Assembly: GCF_010365055.1 (NCBI RefSeq)
Contig: NZ_JAAFHA010000026.1
Location: 1 to 41,545, forward strand
DNA from: Rhodoferax sp.
Lineage (GTDB): Bacteria > Pseudomonadota > Gammaproteobacteria > Burkholderiales > Burkholderiaceae_C
Direction of reading: 5' to 3'
DNA length: 41,545 nt
Part shown: positions 18,428 through 29,943 of the stretch, piece by piece
Position numbering within the stretch: position 1 is the stretch's first letter
How the letters are laid out: the number at the start of each line of letters is the position of its first letter
Program-made: the position numbers and the translations under genes
Notes under the pieces: model-generated
The model's database searches: none
What the model was told of the DNA's origin: nothing
The model's input: only the letters and a program-made list of their open reading frames with translations

Positions 18428-18948
18428 TGCTGAGCCGGCTCAAGCGCATTTTCAGGCACCGCTGGGTCGATGACGCGGCCACCCAGCACGTCATCGCGCC
18501 TGACCTGCTTGAGCGCCTGCAGCAACGGGTGGCGGCAAGCGAACAACGCCATTCAGGGGAGGTCCGCATCTATATCGAGGCCGGGTTGCCGCTGGGCCAC
18601 CTGTGGACCGATGCGCCAACGCAGCAAATCGCCCGCCAGCGCGCGCTGGACCTGTTCAGCCAGCTGCGCGTCTGGGATACCGCTGCCAACAACGGCGTGC
18701 TGATCTACCTGCTGCTGGCCGAGCATGAGATCGAGATTGTGGCTGATCGGGGCTTGAATGAACGGGTGGAACCCGCCTTTTGGCCGGCCTTGGTGACGCG
18801 CATGAGCGGCGCTTTTAAGCAGGCGCAGTTTGAAGTAGGCCTGACGAATGCGTTGGCTGAAGTGTCCGCGCTGCTGGTGCAGCACTTTCCGCTAGTCGCC
18901 AACAAGGCGAATCCGAACGAACTACCCGACGCGCCGATATTGAATTGA
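18421..18948 (+). CDS. Second TPM-domain protein
   Basis: A 175-residue protein with one TPM domain: SEQRHSGEVRIYIEAGLP, ARQRALDLFSQLRVWDT, NNGVLIYLLLAEHEIEIVAD, then RGLNERVEPAFWPALV. No signal peptide is visible and the N-terminus is basic (LSRLKRIFRHRW), suggesting a cytoplasmic or membrane-surface location. The start ATG at 18421 overlaps the upstream stop (ATGGTGA); the ATG at 18427 is an alternative. The third gene of the lemA operon, it ends 24 bp before a terminator. Confidence 0.87.
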   Translation: MVMLSRLKRIFRHRWVDDAATQHVIAPDLLERLQQRVAASEQRHSGEVRIYIEAGLPLGHLWTDAPTQQIARQRALDLFSQLRVWDTAANNGVLIYLLLAEHEIEIVADRGLNERVEPAFWPALVTRMSGAFKQAQFEVGLTNALAEVSALLVQHFPLVANKANPNELPDAPILN

Positions 18949-18972
18949 TTCGGTGCAAGCCCAGAAAGCAGC

Positions 18973-19003
18973 AAAGCCCGGCTCCTTGCGGAGGCGGGCT
19001 TTT
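18973..19003 (+). terminator. Intrinsic terminator of the lemA operon
   Basis: AAAGCCCG (18973-18980) pairs with CGGGCTTT, with an inner CTCC/GGAG stem around TTGC and a short T-run on the plus strand. The reverse strand also gives the hairpin with a poor T-run, so it may also serve the convergent atp operon. Confidence 0.75.
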
Positions 19004-19043
19004 CATGTTGGGCCGGTAAGAACGGCCGCCAGATGGCAATCCG

Positions 19044-19460
19044 TTATTTTTTCTGCCGGTACTTGCGCAACGCCGCAATTTGCGCGGCCATGACGGCCAG
19101 TTCAGACGTCGCCCGTGCCAGGTCGATATCGGTCTTGGCATTCTTCATGGCTTCTTCAGCGGCCAGTTTGGCGGCATTGGCCTTTTCTTCGTCGAGGTCC
19201 TTGCCGCGAATGGCGGTGTCTGAGAGGACCGTGACACAGTTAGGTTGCACTTCGAGCAGGCCGCCGGCGACAAAGACAAATTCTTCGCTGCCGTCCGCTT
19301 TTTCAATGCGCACCGAACCCGCCTTGATGCGCGAGATCAACGGCGTGTGGTTCGGGTAAATGCCGAGTTCACCCACTTCACCGGGCAACACGACGAAGCG
19401 CGCCTCGCCAGAGAAGATGGACTCTTCGGCACTTACCACATCAACGTGGATGGTATTCAT
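19044..19460 (-). CDS. atpC: ATP synthase epsilon subunit
   Basis: Central-stalk F1 subunit that couples rotation and inhibits wasteful ATP hydrolysis. The 138-residue chain starts [20 protein letters not shown], followed by [20 protein letters not shown], the family hallmark. The beta-sandwich is followed by the helical hairpin [20 protein letters not shown] to [10 protein letters not shown]. The ATG at 19460 has an AAGGAG site 4-8 bases upstream. It is the last gene of the operon, 34 bp after atpD. Confidence 0.97.
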   Translation of the reverse strand: MNTIHVDVVSAEESIFSGEARFVVLPGEVGELGIYPNHTPLISRIKAGSVRIEKADGSEEFVFVAGGLLEVQPNCVTVLSDTAIRGKDLDEEKANAAKLAAEEAMKNAKTDIDLARATSELAVMAAQIAALRKYRQKK

Positions 19461-19494
19461 GGGGCTCCTTCTCAATCAGTTGGGGACCGGGCCC

Positions 19495-20934
<1,440 letters not shown>

Positions 20935-20970
20935 TCAGTTTGAATCTTGCTAGCGGACTGCGTTGTTGGC

Positions 20971-21867
20971 CTAAGCCCCGATCGCGGCAGCCCCGGAGAC
21001 GATCTCGGACAATTCCTTGGTGATCGCGGCTTGTCGGGTCTTGTTGTAGACCAGCTTCAATTCGCCAATCACGCTGCCCGCGTTGTCGGTCGCCGCCTTC
21101 ATGGCGACCATGCGGGCCGCGTGTTCCGAAGCCATGTTCTCGGCGACGGACTGGTACACCAGCGCTTCGACATAACGCACCAGCAGGTCATCAATGACTG
21201 CCGGCGCGTCGGGTTCGTAGATGTAGTCCCAGCCATGCTTGGTGCCAGAGGCGGTGTCGCTGGCCCGGGCCTCGGCTTGCATGCGCGCAGCCGACAAGGG
21301 CAACAACTGCTCCAGCACCACTTCCTGCTTCATCGTGTTGATGAACTTGGTGTAAGAGAGGTAAACCGCACTGATCTCACCGCGGGAGTAAGCATCGAGC
21401 AGCACCTTGACCGGGCCGATCAGGCGCTCCAGATGCGGCTTGTCGCCGAGCTGGGTCACATGCGACACCACCTTGGCCCCGATGCGGTTGAGAAAACCAA
21501 AGCCCTTGTTGCCGATGGCCACGGTTTGCGCCGTCATGCCCGCAGCCTGCAGTTCGCGCAGCTTGTTGGTCACGCTGCGCAGCACGTTGGTATTGAGGCC
21601 ACCGCACAGCCCCTTGTCGGTCGTGACCACAATCATGCCCACCACCGGGGCTTCATTGGTCTTCATGAAGACATGAATGTACTCAGGGTTGGCCTGGCCC
21701 AAATTGGCAGCGATGTTGCGCACCTTGTCTGCATACGGGCGGGCTGCGCGCATGCGTTCCTGGGCTTTGCGCATCTTGGACACGGAGATCATCTCCATGG
21801 CCTTGGTGATCTTCTTCGTGCTCTCGAAGTTTTTGATCTTGCCGCGTATTTCCTTGCCTGTTGCCAT
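20971..21867 (-). CDS. atpG: ATP synthase gamma subunit
   Basis: Rotating central-stalk subunit, 298 residues. The N-terminal helix ([20 protein letters not shown] then MEMISVSKM) and the C-terminal helix ([20 protein letters not shown]) form the coiled-coil shaft, and [11 protein letters not shown] near 82-92 is the conserved globular motif. A hydrophilic insertion with [20 protein letters not shown], about 190-225, is longer than in E. coli. The ATG at 21867 has AAGGAG upstream. Confidence 0.97.
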   Translation of the reverse strand: MATGKEIRGKIKNFESTKKITKAMEMISVSKMRKAQERMRAARPYADKVRNIAANLGQANPEYIHVFMKTNEAPVVGMIVVTTDKGLCGGLNTNVLRSVTNKLRELQAAGMTAQTVAIGNKGFGFLNRIGAKVVSHVTQLGDKPHLERLIGPVKVLLDAYSRGEISAVYLSYTKFINTMKQEVVLEQLLPLSAARMQAEARASDTASGTKHGWDYIYEPDAPAVIDDLLVRYVEALVYQSVAENMASEHAARMVAMKAATDNAGSVIGELKLVYNKTRQAAITKELSEIVSGAAAIGA

Positions 21868-21897
21868 AAAGACTCCTTCGCTTGGGTTTCAGGGGTC

Positions 21898-23451
21898 TTA
21901 AGCGAAGGTCTTTTTGAAGGCTGCGGTGGCGGCGTTCATTTCGGCTTCGGCGGTTTTGTCCATGGCCTTGTCGGCTTCCAGCTTGGCCAGCAACGCAGCG
22001 TGCTTATCTTTGAGGTAGCCGTGCAGGCCGTGCTCAAAGGCCAGCAGCTTATTGACAGCGATATCGTCCAGGTAGCCATTGTTCACCGCGAACAGCGTGG
22101 CGCCCATCAAGGAAATCGGCAGCGGGCTGTACTGCGCTTGCTTGAGCAATTCAGTCACGCGGGCACCGCGCTCCAACTGCTTGCGGGTCGCTTCGTCCAA
22201 ATCCGAGGCAAACTGCGCGAACGCGGCCAACTCACGGTACTGAGCCAAGTCGGTACGGATACCGCCCGACAGGTTCTTGATCAGTTTGGTCTGTGCCGCA
22301 CCACCGACGCGCGACACCGAAATACCGGCGTTGATGGCGGGGCGGATACCTGCGTTGAACAGCGAGGTTTCCAAAAAGATCTGGCCGTCGGTGATCGAGA
22401 TCACGTTGGTCGGCACAAAGGCCGACACGTCACCGGCTTGGGTTTCAATGATCGGCAAGGCGGTCAAAGAACCGGTCTTGCCCTTCACGGCACCCTTGGT
22501 GAAGTCCTCGACATACTTTTCATTGACGCGAGCGGCACGTTCCAGCAGGCGGCTGTGCAGGTAGAACACGTCGCCGGGGTAGGCTTCACGGCCTGGCGGG
22601 CGACGCAGCAACAAGGACAGCTGGCGGTAAGCCACTGCTTGCTTGGACAGGTCGTCATACACAATCAGCGCGTCTTCGCCGCGGTCGCGGAAATACTCGC
22701 CCATGGTGCAGCCCGAGTAGGCGGCAACGTATTGCATGGCGGCCGACTCGGAGGCGGTAGCGGCCACCACAATGGTGTATTCCATGGCGCCGGCTTGCTC
22801 CAGCGAGCGCACCACGTTCTTGACGCTCGAGGCCTTCTGGCCGATCGCGACATAAACGCAGGTCATGTTCTGACCTTTTTGGTTGATGATGGCGTCAATC
22901 GCGACCGCGGTCTTGCCGGTCTGACGGTCACCAATGATCAGTTCGCGCTGACCACGGCCAACCGGCACCATCGAGTCGATCGACTTCAGGCCGGTTTGCA
23001 TCGGCTGGCTCACCGACTGGCGCGCAATCACGCCGGGGGCGACCTTTTCGATGACGTCGGTCATCTTGGCGTTGATCGGACCCTTGCCGTCAATTGGCTG
23101 ACCCAGCGCATTGACCACGCGGCCTTTGAGTTCGGGGCCGACCGGCACTTCGAGAATACGGCCGGTGCACTTGACGGTATTGCCTTCCGAGATGTGCTCG
23201 TAAGCACCCAAAATCACGGCACCGACCGAGTCACGCTCCAGGTTCAGCGCCAGACCGTAGCTGGGCTGGCCCTCGGCGTCAGCCGGGAATTCAAGCATTT
23301 CGCCCTGCATCACGTCCGACAGGCCGTGAATGCGGACAATGCCGTCGGTCACGGACACCACGGTGCCCTGGTTGCGAATGTTCGCCGTGGCTGTCAGGCC
23401 TTCAATGCGGCTCTTGATCAGTTCAGAAATCTCTGCGGGATTGAGTTGCAT
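21898..23451 (-). CDS. atpA: ATP synthase alpha subunit
   Basis: Non-catalytic nucleotide-binding F1 subunit, 517 residues. Walker A is [13 protein letters not shown] near 170-182. Other signatures are [32 protein letters not shown] and [10 protein letters not shown], and the C-terminal helical domain. The ATG at 23451 has AAGGAAAGAG upstream. It lies between atpH (50 bp) and atpG (30 bp). Confidence 0.98.
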   Translation of the reverse strand: MQLNPAEISELIKSRIEGLTATANIRNQGTVVSVTDGIVRIHGLSDVMQGEMLEFPADAEGQPSYGLALNLERDSVGAVILGAYEHISEGNTVKCTGRILEVPVGPELKGRVVNALGQPIDGKGPINAKMTDVIEKVAPGVIARQSVSQPMQTGLKSIDSMVPVGRGQRELIIGDRQTGKTAVAIDAIINQKGQNMTCVYVAIGQKASSVKNVVRSLEQAGAMEYTIVVAATASESAAMQYVAAYSGCTMGEYFRDRGEDALIVYDDLSKQAVAYRQLSLLLRRPPGREAYPGDVFYLHSRLLERAARVNEKYVEDFTKGAVKGKTGSLTALPIIETQAGDVSAFVPTNVISITDGQIFLETSLFNAGIRPAINAGISVSRVGGAAQTKLIKNLSGGIRTDLAQYRELAAFAQFASDLDEATRKQLERGARVTELLKQAQYSPLPISLMGATLFAVNNGYLDDIAVNKLLAFEHGLHGYLKDKHAALLAKLEADKAMDKTAEAEMNAATAAFKKTFA

Positions 23452-23501
23452 GACTCTTTCCTTCTTTCGTTAAATGGGCCCGACAACGAGAGGCGTATGC
23501 C

Positions 23502-24032
23502 TCAGGCGGTCAATGCCACTTTCATTTGTTCCAGACGGGCTTTGACAGAAGTGTCAAGAACCTCGTCCCCCACCACCACGCGAATGCCACCGATCAATTC
23601 AGGTTGCAATTGAACCGACACATTGAGCTTGCGCGCAAAGCGCTGTTCCAGCGTTGCCGCCAGATCGGCCAGGGCCGCGCTGTCAATGGCAAACGCGCTG
23701 TAGACCACCGCGTCCGAAGAACCACTTTGGGCGTTCTTCATCGCACGAAACTGCGCCGCGATTTGCGGCAAGGCACTCAAGCGCCCGTTTTCAATCACGG
23801 TGCGCAGAAAGTTCTGTGCCATCTCTGGCAAAGGCCTCTGGGCGACACCCGCAACCAAGTCAAACACCTGCGTGGCTGTGACGTTCGGGTTGTCGGAGAA
23901 CTGAAGCAATTGCGGGTTCTTGGCAATCGCTTCGAGTTCTTCGACCCAAAGCGCCGCAGCGTTGAGGTCGGATAGCGAAGCCTTGAACAAGGCTTCGGCG
24001 TAAGGGCGTGCAATAGTGGCGAGTTCAGCCAT
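23502..24032 (-). CDS. atpH: ATP synthase delta subunit
   Basis: Peripheral-stalk OSCP-type subunit that attaches F1 to the b dimer, 176 residues. [12 protein letters not shown] at the N-terminus and the C-terminal [20 protein letters not shown] and KARLEQMK are diagnostic. The ATG at 24032 is 10 bp from the atpF stop. Sequence between the two ends diverges as usual for this subunit. Confidence 0.96.
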   Translation of the reverse strand: MAELATIARPYAEALFKASLSDLNAAALWVEELEAIAKNPQLLQFSDNPNVTATQVFDLVAGVAQRPLPEMAQNFLRTVIENGRLSALPQIAAQFRAMKNAQSGSSDAVVYSAFAIDSAALADLAATLEQRFARKLNVSVQLQPELIGGIRVVVGDEVLDTSVKARLEQMKVALTA

Positions 24033-24042
24033 GGTTGCGCTC

Positions 24043-24513
24043 TTACAGTTCCAGCTTCAAGCGGCCAAGCAAGTCAGCGTGCACGTTGGCATTGACTTCC
24101 TTGCGCAGAATTTGCTCCGCGCCCTTGACCGCCAGCGCTGCCACTTGCTCACGCAAGACTTCACGCGCCTTGTTGCTTTGCTGCTCGGCTTCAACCTTGG
24201 CAGCCGCAATGATTTTGTTGGCTTCTTCGGTCGCTTTGGCCTTGGCTTCTTCGACGATGCTCTGACCGCGACGGTCCGCATCGGCCAGGCGCGCGGTCGT
24301 CTCGGTGCGCGACACGGCCAATTCAGCTTCAACACGCTTGTTGGCGGAAGAAAGCTCGGACTTGGCTTTGTCGGCGGCAGCGAGGCCGTCGGCTATTTTC
24401 TGCGCCCGCTCATCCAAGGCCTTTGTGATCGGCGGCCACACGAATTTCATCGTGAACCACACCAAAATCGCAAAGACGATGGCCTGCAGGAACAGGGTTG
24501 AATTGATATTCAC
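24043..24513 (-). CDS. atpF: ATP synthase b subunit (GTG start)
   Basis: Peripheral-stalk subunit, 156 residues: one N-terminal membrane helix ([20 protein letters not shown], about 7-26), then a long charged coiled coil ([20 protein letters not shown]) that dimerises and reaches delta. The initiation codon is GTG at 24513, with AGGGA 7-11 bases upstream. A CTTTCA/TGAAAG hairpin lies directly in front, so initiation may be deliberately weaker than for atpE. Confidence 0.96.
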   Translation of the reverse strand: MNINSTLFLQAIVFAILVWFTMKFVWPPITKALDERAQKIADGLAAADKAKSELSSANKRVEAELAVSRTETTARLADADRRGQSIVEEAKAKATEEANKIIAAAKVEAEQQSNKAREVLREQVAALAVKGAEQILRKEVNANVHADLLGRLKLEL

Positions 24514-24523
24514 TGCTTATTCC

Positions 24524-24539
24524 CTTTCAAGCGTGAAAG
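24524..24539 (-). promoter_or_regulatory. Hairpin between atpE and atpF
   Basis: CTTTCA (24524-24529) and TGAAAG (24534-24539) form a perfect 6-bp stem with a four-base loop in the mRNA. It lies between the atpE stop (24551) and the atpF GTG (24513) and touches the atpF ribosome-binding site. It could lower atpF initiation or protect the upstream message. Confidence 0.45.
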
Positions 24540-24550
24540 TTTAAGCAAAC

Positions 24551-25748
<1,198 letters not shown>

Positions 25749-25762
25749 ATTTCACCAGTCAG

Positions 25763-26242
25763 TCAATTCTTGTTAATTGGATCGCGGCGCGTCGGGCGCA
25801 GCCACATGGCCACCCAGTACACCTTCATCGTCACCACAAAACCAGCCAGCAGCGCCAGCCAGTTCAAATTCGAAATCAGCCTTGGGGCCAAGACCAGCAT
25901 GGCCACGGTCACGGCAATCTTGACCATTTCCCACACAAAAAAACCAGTCAAGGCCGCGCCCGCATGGGCGGCAAGTCGTTGCCGCGACAGACCCCGCGCA
26001 AACAGCGCAGCGGGCAATACCACCGCCATCGCGCCATAAGCCGCTGACACACCGGCCACCCGGTTTTGCGTCAAGCCCCAGGCCAGCAAGGCCACCAGCA
26101 AACCCACGGTTGCCTGCCAGACCACCACGCGCCAGGGCGACAGTGGCGGCTGGCGTTGTCGCAGTGCCTGCGCTTCTTCGGCGCTGAGCGGCTTGAACCC
26201 CGACTCGTCCAACTCATCAGCGTCAAATTTGGAGACCGGCAT
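25763..26242 (-). CDS. atpI: ATP synthase accessory protein AtpI
   Basis: First gene of the atp operon, 159 residues. A hydrophilic N-terminus of about 37 residues precedes four hydrophobic segments (VVVWQATVGLLVALLAWGLT; AAYGAMAVVLPAALFARGLS; ALTGFFVWEMVKIAVTVAML; NWLALLAGFVVTMKVYWVAM). AtpI helps c-ring assembly or Mg2+ supply in other bacteria, but is not part of the enzyme. The sequence matches the ATP synthase I family in layout and in VxxxMKVYWxAM. The ATG is at 26242. Confidence 0.9.
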   Translation of the reverse strand: MPVSKFDADELDESGFKPLSAEEAQALRQRQPPLSPWRVVVWQATVGLLVALLAWGLTQNRVAGVSAAYGAMAVVLPAALFARGLSRQRLAAHAGAALTGFFVWEMVKIAVTVAMLVLAPRLISNLNWLALLAGFVVTMKVYWVAMWLRPTRRDPINKN

Positions 26243-26260
26243 GATTATTGATCCCTCAAA

Positions 26261-26308
26261 TTACACGCAGGTTACACGCAACGTTTGCCACAAAAGCCTC
26301 GCATTATA
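26261..26308 (-). promoter_or_regulatory. Candidate atp operon promoter and leader direct repeats
   Basis: On the minus strand a perfect TATAAT (26308-26303) predicts transcription from about 26295, giving a leader of about 52 nt to the atpI start. The -35 region is poor (CCAAAA/GCCAAA). Within the leader TGCGTGTAA occurs twice with an 11-bp period (26280-26272 and 26269-26261). The -10 is also framed by CAAAAGCC (26291-26298) and GGCTTTTG (26323-26330). Confidence 0.45.
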
Positions 26309-26463
26309 AGTAGAAACCAGAGGGCTTTTGGCGCTGACACGCCTGCCGGGCCTCGGTAATACAGAATTTTGCCAAAGCAGCTGAACTTTGGCAGACCGCC
26401 TTTCCCTCGATTTGACAAATAATCGACGGCAATATCAAAACCAATTCAACCTGAAAGCCATCC

Positions 26464-26742
26464 ATGCAAGCGATCTGGAACAACACCGTCATTGCCGAGA
26501 GTGACGACACCGTATTGGTGGAAGGCAATTACTACTTTCCCGAAGGCACCCTCAAGCGCGAGTTCATCACCTTCAGCAACCACAAGACCTCTTGCGCGTG
26601 GAAGGGACAGGCGAGCTATTACTCGCTGCTGGTCAATGGCGAACTCAATACCGACGCCGTGTGGTACTACTCCGACCCCAAACCCGAGGCCAAGATGGTG
26701 CGCGACCGCGTGGCGTTCGCCAGCAGTGTGAAGGTGGGATGA
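26464..26742 (+). CDS. DUF427-domain protein
   Basis: A 92-residue protein of the DUF427 family. AIWNNTVIAESDDTVLVEGN is followed by YYFPEGTLKREF, then TSCAWKGQASYYSLLVNGEL and AVWYYSDPKPEA, which are the family's highly conserved blocks. The fold is a small beta barrel. Molecular function is unknown; in many genomes the domain is fused or adjacent to metabolic enzymes. Its stop overlaps the start of the methyltransferase gene (ATGA), which argues for translational coupling. TTGACA at 26412 may be its -35. Confidence 0.9.
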   Translation: MQAIWNNTVIAESDDTVLVEGNYYFPEGTLKREFITFSNHKTSCAWKGQASYYSLLVNGELNTDAVWYYSDPKPEAKMVRDRVAFASSVKVG

Positions 26743-27365
26743 GCAGTTCCTGGTACGAGCGCCACATCCTGCCGCGTGCGCTCGACTACGCCTGCGGCCT
26801 GCCGATGGTGGGGCGCCAGCGCGAGCTGCTGGTGCCGCAGGCAGAAGGCCGGGTGCTGGAGGTGGGCGTTGGCACGGGCTTGAACATGCGCTATTACGAC
26901 AAGAGCCGCGTCAGCAGCATCACCGCGCTGGACCCGGCGCTGGAGTTGCACCCGCTGGCACGTGAACGCATCGCGCAGGCCGGGCTGGAGGTGGAACTGC
27001 TGGGCCTGTCGGCCGAACAAATTCCCCTGCCTGACGCGAGCTTTGACACGGTGCTGATCACCTACACGTTGTGCACGATTCCTGACCCGCTGGCCGCCCT
27101 GCATGAGATGCGCCGCGTGCTCGCGCCCGGCGGGCAATTGCTGTATTGCGAGCATGGCCGCGCGCCCGACGCCTCGGTGCGGCGCTGGCAAGAGCGGCTA
27201 CAGCCACTTTGGGGCAAGTTCTCCGGTGGTTGCCACCTTGGGCGCGACATTCCGGCGCTGCTGCAGGCGGCGGGTTTTGCCTTGCCCGACCTGCAAACAC
27301 GCTACCTGCCCGGTCCCCGGCCCATGACCTTTCATTATTGGGGCGCGGCCCGCGTCTGGCCCTAG
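26739..27365 (+). CDS. Class I SAM-dependent methyltransferase
   Basis: A 208-residue methyltransferase of the UbiE/METTL7-like group. Motif I is GRVLEVGVGTGLN (37-49), the acidic end of strand 2 is ITALDPALEL, and motif IV/post-motif is FDTVLITYTLCTIPDPLAAL, followed by RRVLAPGGQLLYCEHGRAPD. C-terminal GGCHLGRDIPALLQAAGF resembles phospholipid or small-molecule methyltransferases. The substrate is not identifiable. It starts at ATG 26739 inside the DUF427 stop region, so the two genes are coupled. Confidence 0.87.
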   Translation: MSSSWYERHILPRALDYACGLPMVGRQRELLVPQAEGRVLEVGVGTGLNMRYYDKSRVSSITALDPALELHPLARERIAQAGLEVELLGLSAEQIPLPDASFDTVLITYTLCTIPDPLAALHEMRRVLAPGGQLLYCEHGRAPDASVRRWQERLQPLWGKFSGGCHLGRDIPALLQAAGFALPDLQTRYLPGPRPMTFHYWGAARVWP

Positions 27366-27410
27366 ACTGCCTGCGGTTTTCGCGTGACCCGGGAGGCCCC
27401 GCCAAAACAC

Positions 27411-27458
27411 GGGCGCCGATCGTCAAATCGTGCGCCCGAGGCCTTGCGCCTATTTTTT
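27411..27458 (+). terminator. Possible terminator between methyltransferase and proX
   Basis: GGGCGC-CGAT (27411-27420) pairs with ATCG-T-GCGCCC (27427-27437), and a small AGGC/GCCT stem with a following T-run (27453-27458) overlaps the proX 3' end. This would stop plus-strand transcription at the convergent junction. The T-run is distant from the main stem. Confidence 0.4.
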
Positions 27459-28469
27459 GGCGACGCTCAGGGCTTGCGCGATCCAGCTGTCAAAAGTCTT
27501 CTGGTGGCCCTTGATCCAGCCGTCGGTGTGGCGCGCAATGTCTGTTTGGGTGTTTTCACCGTTCTTCATGCGCTGGTTCTGGGCATTGATGTCAGCCACT
27601 GGCAGTTGCATCACTTCAAACAGTTTGCCAGCGGCCGGGTTTTGCTCGGTAAAAGCCTTGTTGGCCACGATGCGCTGGGTGTTGATCGTGAAACCGTAGT
27701 TCTTGCCGTTGGGCAGCTTCGTATCGAGCTTGGCCTGTTCGCCCGGCAGTGACGAGAACGGCACTTCGAGCCAAACCACTTCTTTGCCCGGGCGCAGCAC
27801 ACCGCTGACCCAGTACGGGGTCCAAGTGTAATAAAGAATGGGCTGGCCCGCCTTGAAACGCGCGATGGTGTCTGCCATCAGGGCCGCGTAGGCGCCCTGC
27901 GAGTGGGTGACGGTGTCGCGCAGCTTGAAGGCGGTGAGCTGGTGCTCGATGACGCCTTCGCAGCCCCAGCCCGGGTTGCACCCGGTCAGGTCGGCCTTGC
28001 CGTCGCCGGTGGCGTCAAACAGCTTGGCGAGTTGGGGGTCGCTCAACTGGCTGAGGAGGGTGATCTTGTACTTGTCGGCGGTCTTTTTGTCGATCAGGTA
28101 GCCCTGCGCTGCGTTGCCTGAATAGGTGCCCTGGCGAAAGAGCTTGGCGTCACCGCCGCCATTTTTGTAGAAGTCGGCATGCAGCGGGTCCCAATGGTCG
28201 GCCAGAAAAGTGGCGTCGCCGTTGGAAATGGCAATATGGCCGGTTGCAGGTTCAATCTCCTTGATCGGCTGCACATCAAAGCCGAGCTTTTGCAGGCCGC
28301 GGCTGACCAGCAGCGTCTGGAAAGTCTCTTCGGCGATGGCACTCTGGATCGGCTGGACCTTGATGCCCTTGCCGGGCAATTCGGCGGCTGCGCTGGCCTG
28401 GGTCGCCAGGCCCAGCGTCAGCAAAGCGGTGGCGAGCAAGGTGCGGGTGAAGTTTCTGGTGTTCATCAT
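27450..28469 (-). CDS. proX: Glycine betaine/proline ABC transporter, periplasmic binding protein
   Basis: Captures glycine betaine or proline betaine in the periplasm for ProVW; osmoprotection. The 339-residue precursor has a signal peptide ([17 protein letters not shown], cleavage near 27). ProX-like features include the Trp-rich binding regions [10 protein letters not shown] and [15 protein letters not shown], and CNPGWGCEG with two cysteines that can form a disulfide. The ATG at 28469 has AAAGGA nine bases upstream; a second ATG follows immediately. It is the last gene of proV-proW-(small ORF)-proX and is separated from proW by 190 bp. Confidence 0.94.
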   Translation of the reverse strand: MMNTRNFTRTLLATALLTLGLATQASAAAELPGKGIKVQPIQSAIAEETFQTLLVSRGLQKLGFDVQPIKEIEPATGHIAISNGDATFLADHWDPLHADFYKNGGGDAKLFRQGTYSGNAAQGYLIDKKTADKYKITLLSQLSDPQLAKLFDATGDGKADLTGCNPGWGCEGVIEHQLTAFKLRDTVTHSQGAYAALMADTIARFKAGQPILYYTWTPYWVSGVLRPGKEVVWLEVPFSSLPGEQAKLDTKLPNGKNYGFTINTQRIVANKAFTEQNPAAGKLFEVMQLPVADINAQNQRMKNGENTQTDIARHTDGWIKGHQKTFDSWIAQALSVAKK

Positions 28470-28519
28470 GGGAGTTGATCCTTTATAGGTGGTGGTTAAG
28501 GGGAAGATCGCGCCTGTCG

Positions 28520-28606
28520 CTACGCCTTGGGGGCAGTCAGGCCGAAGGCCAGTACAGTGGTGGCGAGTAGGTCTTGGATAATTTGTCGTGTGGTCGTTGA
28601 TGTCAT
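28520..28606 (-). CDS. Candidate small ORF between proW and proX
   Basis: A 28-residue frame starting [20 protein letters not shown] and ending in TAPKA, from ATG 28606 to TAG 28520. AAAGGA lies nine bases before the start, the same arrangement as for proX. The centre is hydrophobic and resembles part of the ProX signal peptide ([12 protein letters not shown]), so it may be a small membrane peptide, a leader peptide coupling proX, or the relic of a duplicated proX start. No homologue is known to me. Confidence 0.4.
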   Translation of the reverse strand: MTSTTTRQIIQDLLATTVLAFGLTAPKA

Positions 28607-28659
28607 CAGGTGGAGTCCTTTGGTTTAGATTAAAAAAATGGAAATAGGGGGTCGTTGCT

Positions 28660-29925
28660 TCAGCGCGCAGCAGGTGCCAGGAGGGCTGGCGGCGCTGGTT
28701 CGGCGCTATTGGAGAGCTTGTCGCTGCCACGCAGCAGGCGCCACACCAGGCCAGCCGGACCGGTGTACCACCAGTGGCGCACGCCGCGGGTCGGTTGGCC
28801 CATGGCCTGGGTAATTCGGTCCAGCGAAATGGCCAGCAGCACAATCCCTAAGCCGCCCACGGTGGCCAGACCCATGTCCAGGCGACCGATACCGCGCAGC
28901 ACCATCTGGCCCAGGCCGCCCACCGCGATCATGGAGGCGATCACGACCATGGACAGCGACAGCATCAGTGACTGGTTAACGCCGGCCATGATGGACGGCA
29001 AAGCCAGGGGCAACTGCACCTTGGTCAGCATCTGCCAGGGCGATGCACCATAGGCGCGGGCCGCTTCAATCAGGTCGGGGCGCACCTGGCGGATGCCCAG
29101 GTTGGTCAGGCGCACCAGCGGCGCCAGTGCAAAGATGATGGTGACGATCACGCCCGGCACGTTGCCAATGCCAAAGAGCATCACCACCGGCACCAGGTAA
29201 ACGAAGGCCGGCGTGGTTTGCATCGCATCCAGAATCGGGCGCATGAGGCGCTCAGCGCGCTCGCTGCTGGCCAGCAAAATGCCCAGCGGCAGCCCCAGCA
29301 CCAGGCAAAACACCAGAGAAGTCAACACCAGCGACAGCGTCACCATGGCCTCGGGCCAGATGCCCAGCATGACCACCACCAACAGTGAAATCGCGGTGCC
29401 GAGCGCCACCATGCGTCCGGCAAACTGCCACGCCAACAGGCCGAAGATCGCGACCATGGCCAGCGAAGGCACACTGAGCAGCAAGGCTTCAACCCAGGTC
29501 AGGGTGCTGTCAATCGGTGCGCGCACCGTCTGGAAGAAGGGGCGAAAGTTCATCACGATCCATTCCAGAGCCTCATTGATCCACGCTTGCACCGGCAGCG
29601 AGCCGTCCCACAATTGCTGGATCTGCCAGCCGCTGTCAACCTGCAGCGCTGCGACCGGCGCGTCCAGCCAGTCACTGGCGCCTGCGGCCGTGTCCAGCGC
29701 CGAACCGCCGGTGGGCTCGGTCGCCATGAGCCAGGGGTCGGCGCTGGCGGGAACTGACTCAAGGCCCACTTGTCCGGCCAGGTCCCAGGCGGATGGTTCT
29801 GCGACGGGTGCCGTTGCTGCCTCGGCGGGTTGTTCTGCGACGTCCCAGGGGGATGGGCTGGCGCTGGTCAGCGTGGATTCATCGGCGCCTGTTGCTGGCG
29901 CCCCGGCTGTGTTTGTGTTTGGCAT
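28660..29925 (-). CDS. proW: Glycine betaine/proline ABC transporter, permease
   Basis: Inner-membrane permease, 421 residues. The first 110 residues are hydrophilic and Ala/Pro-rich with recurring Trp-Asp motifs (SPWDVA, SAWDLA, DPWLMA, SDWLDA); E. coli ProW has a comparable tail, so this is a family trait. From about 135 at least six membrane helices follow, with the coupling motif [20 protein letters not shown] near 295-315 and [20 protein letters not shown] downstream. The ATG at 29925 has AAAGGA upstream and is 18 bp from proV. Confidence 0.95.
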   Translation of the reverse strand: MPNTNTAGAPATGADESTLTSASPSPWDVAEQPAEAATAPVAEPSAWDLAGQVGLESVPASADPWLMATEPTGGSALDTAAGASDWLDAPVAALQVDSGWQIQQLWDGSLPVQAWINEALEWIVMNFRPFFQTVRAPIDSTLTWVEALLLSVPSLAMVAIFGLLAWQFAGRMVALGTAISLLVVVMLGIWPEAMVTLSLVLTSLVFCLVLGLPLGILLASSERAERLMRPILDAMQTTPAFVYLVPVVMLFGIGNVPGVIVTIIFALAPLVRLTNLGIRQVRPDLIEAARAYGASPWQMLTKVQLPLALPSIMAGVNQSLMLSLSMVVIASMIAVGGLGQMVLRGIGRLDMGLATVGGLGIVLLAISLDRITQAMGQPTRGVRHWWYTGPAGLVWRLLRGSDKLSNSAEPAPPALLAPAAR

Positions 29926-29943
29926 GGAGAGGTCCTTTCAGGC

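Noticed and set aside
20947..23613. Plus-strand open frame of 888 codons
   Set aside because: Antisense to atpG, atpA and part of atpH, all unmistakable. It is an effect of codon bias.
28660..29925. Unusual Trp-Asp repeat tail as a fusion domain in ProW
   Set aside because: E. coli ProW has a similar hydrophilic tail with NPWD, DAWG and ADWL motifs, so this is a family feature.
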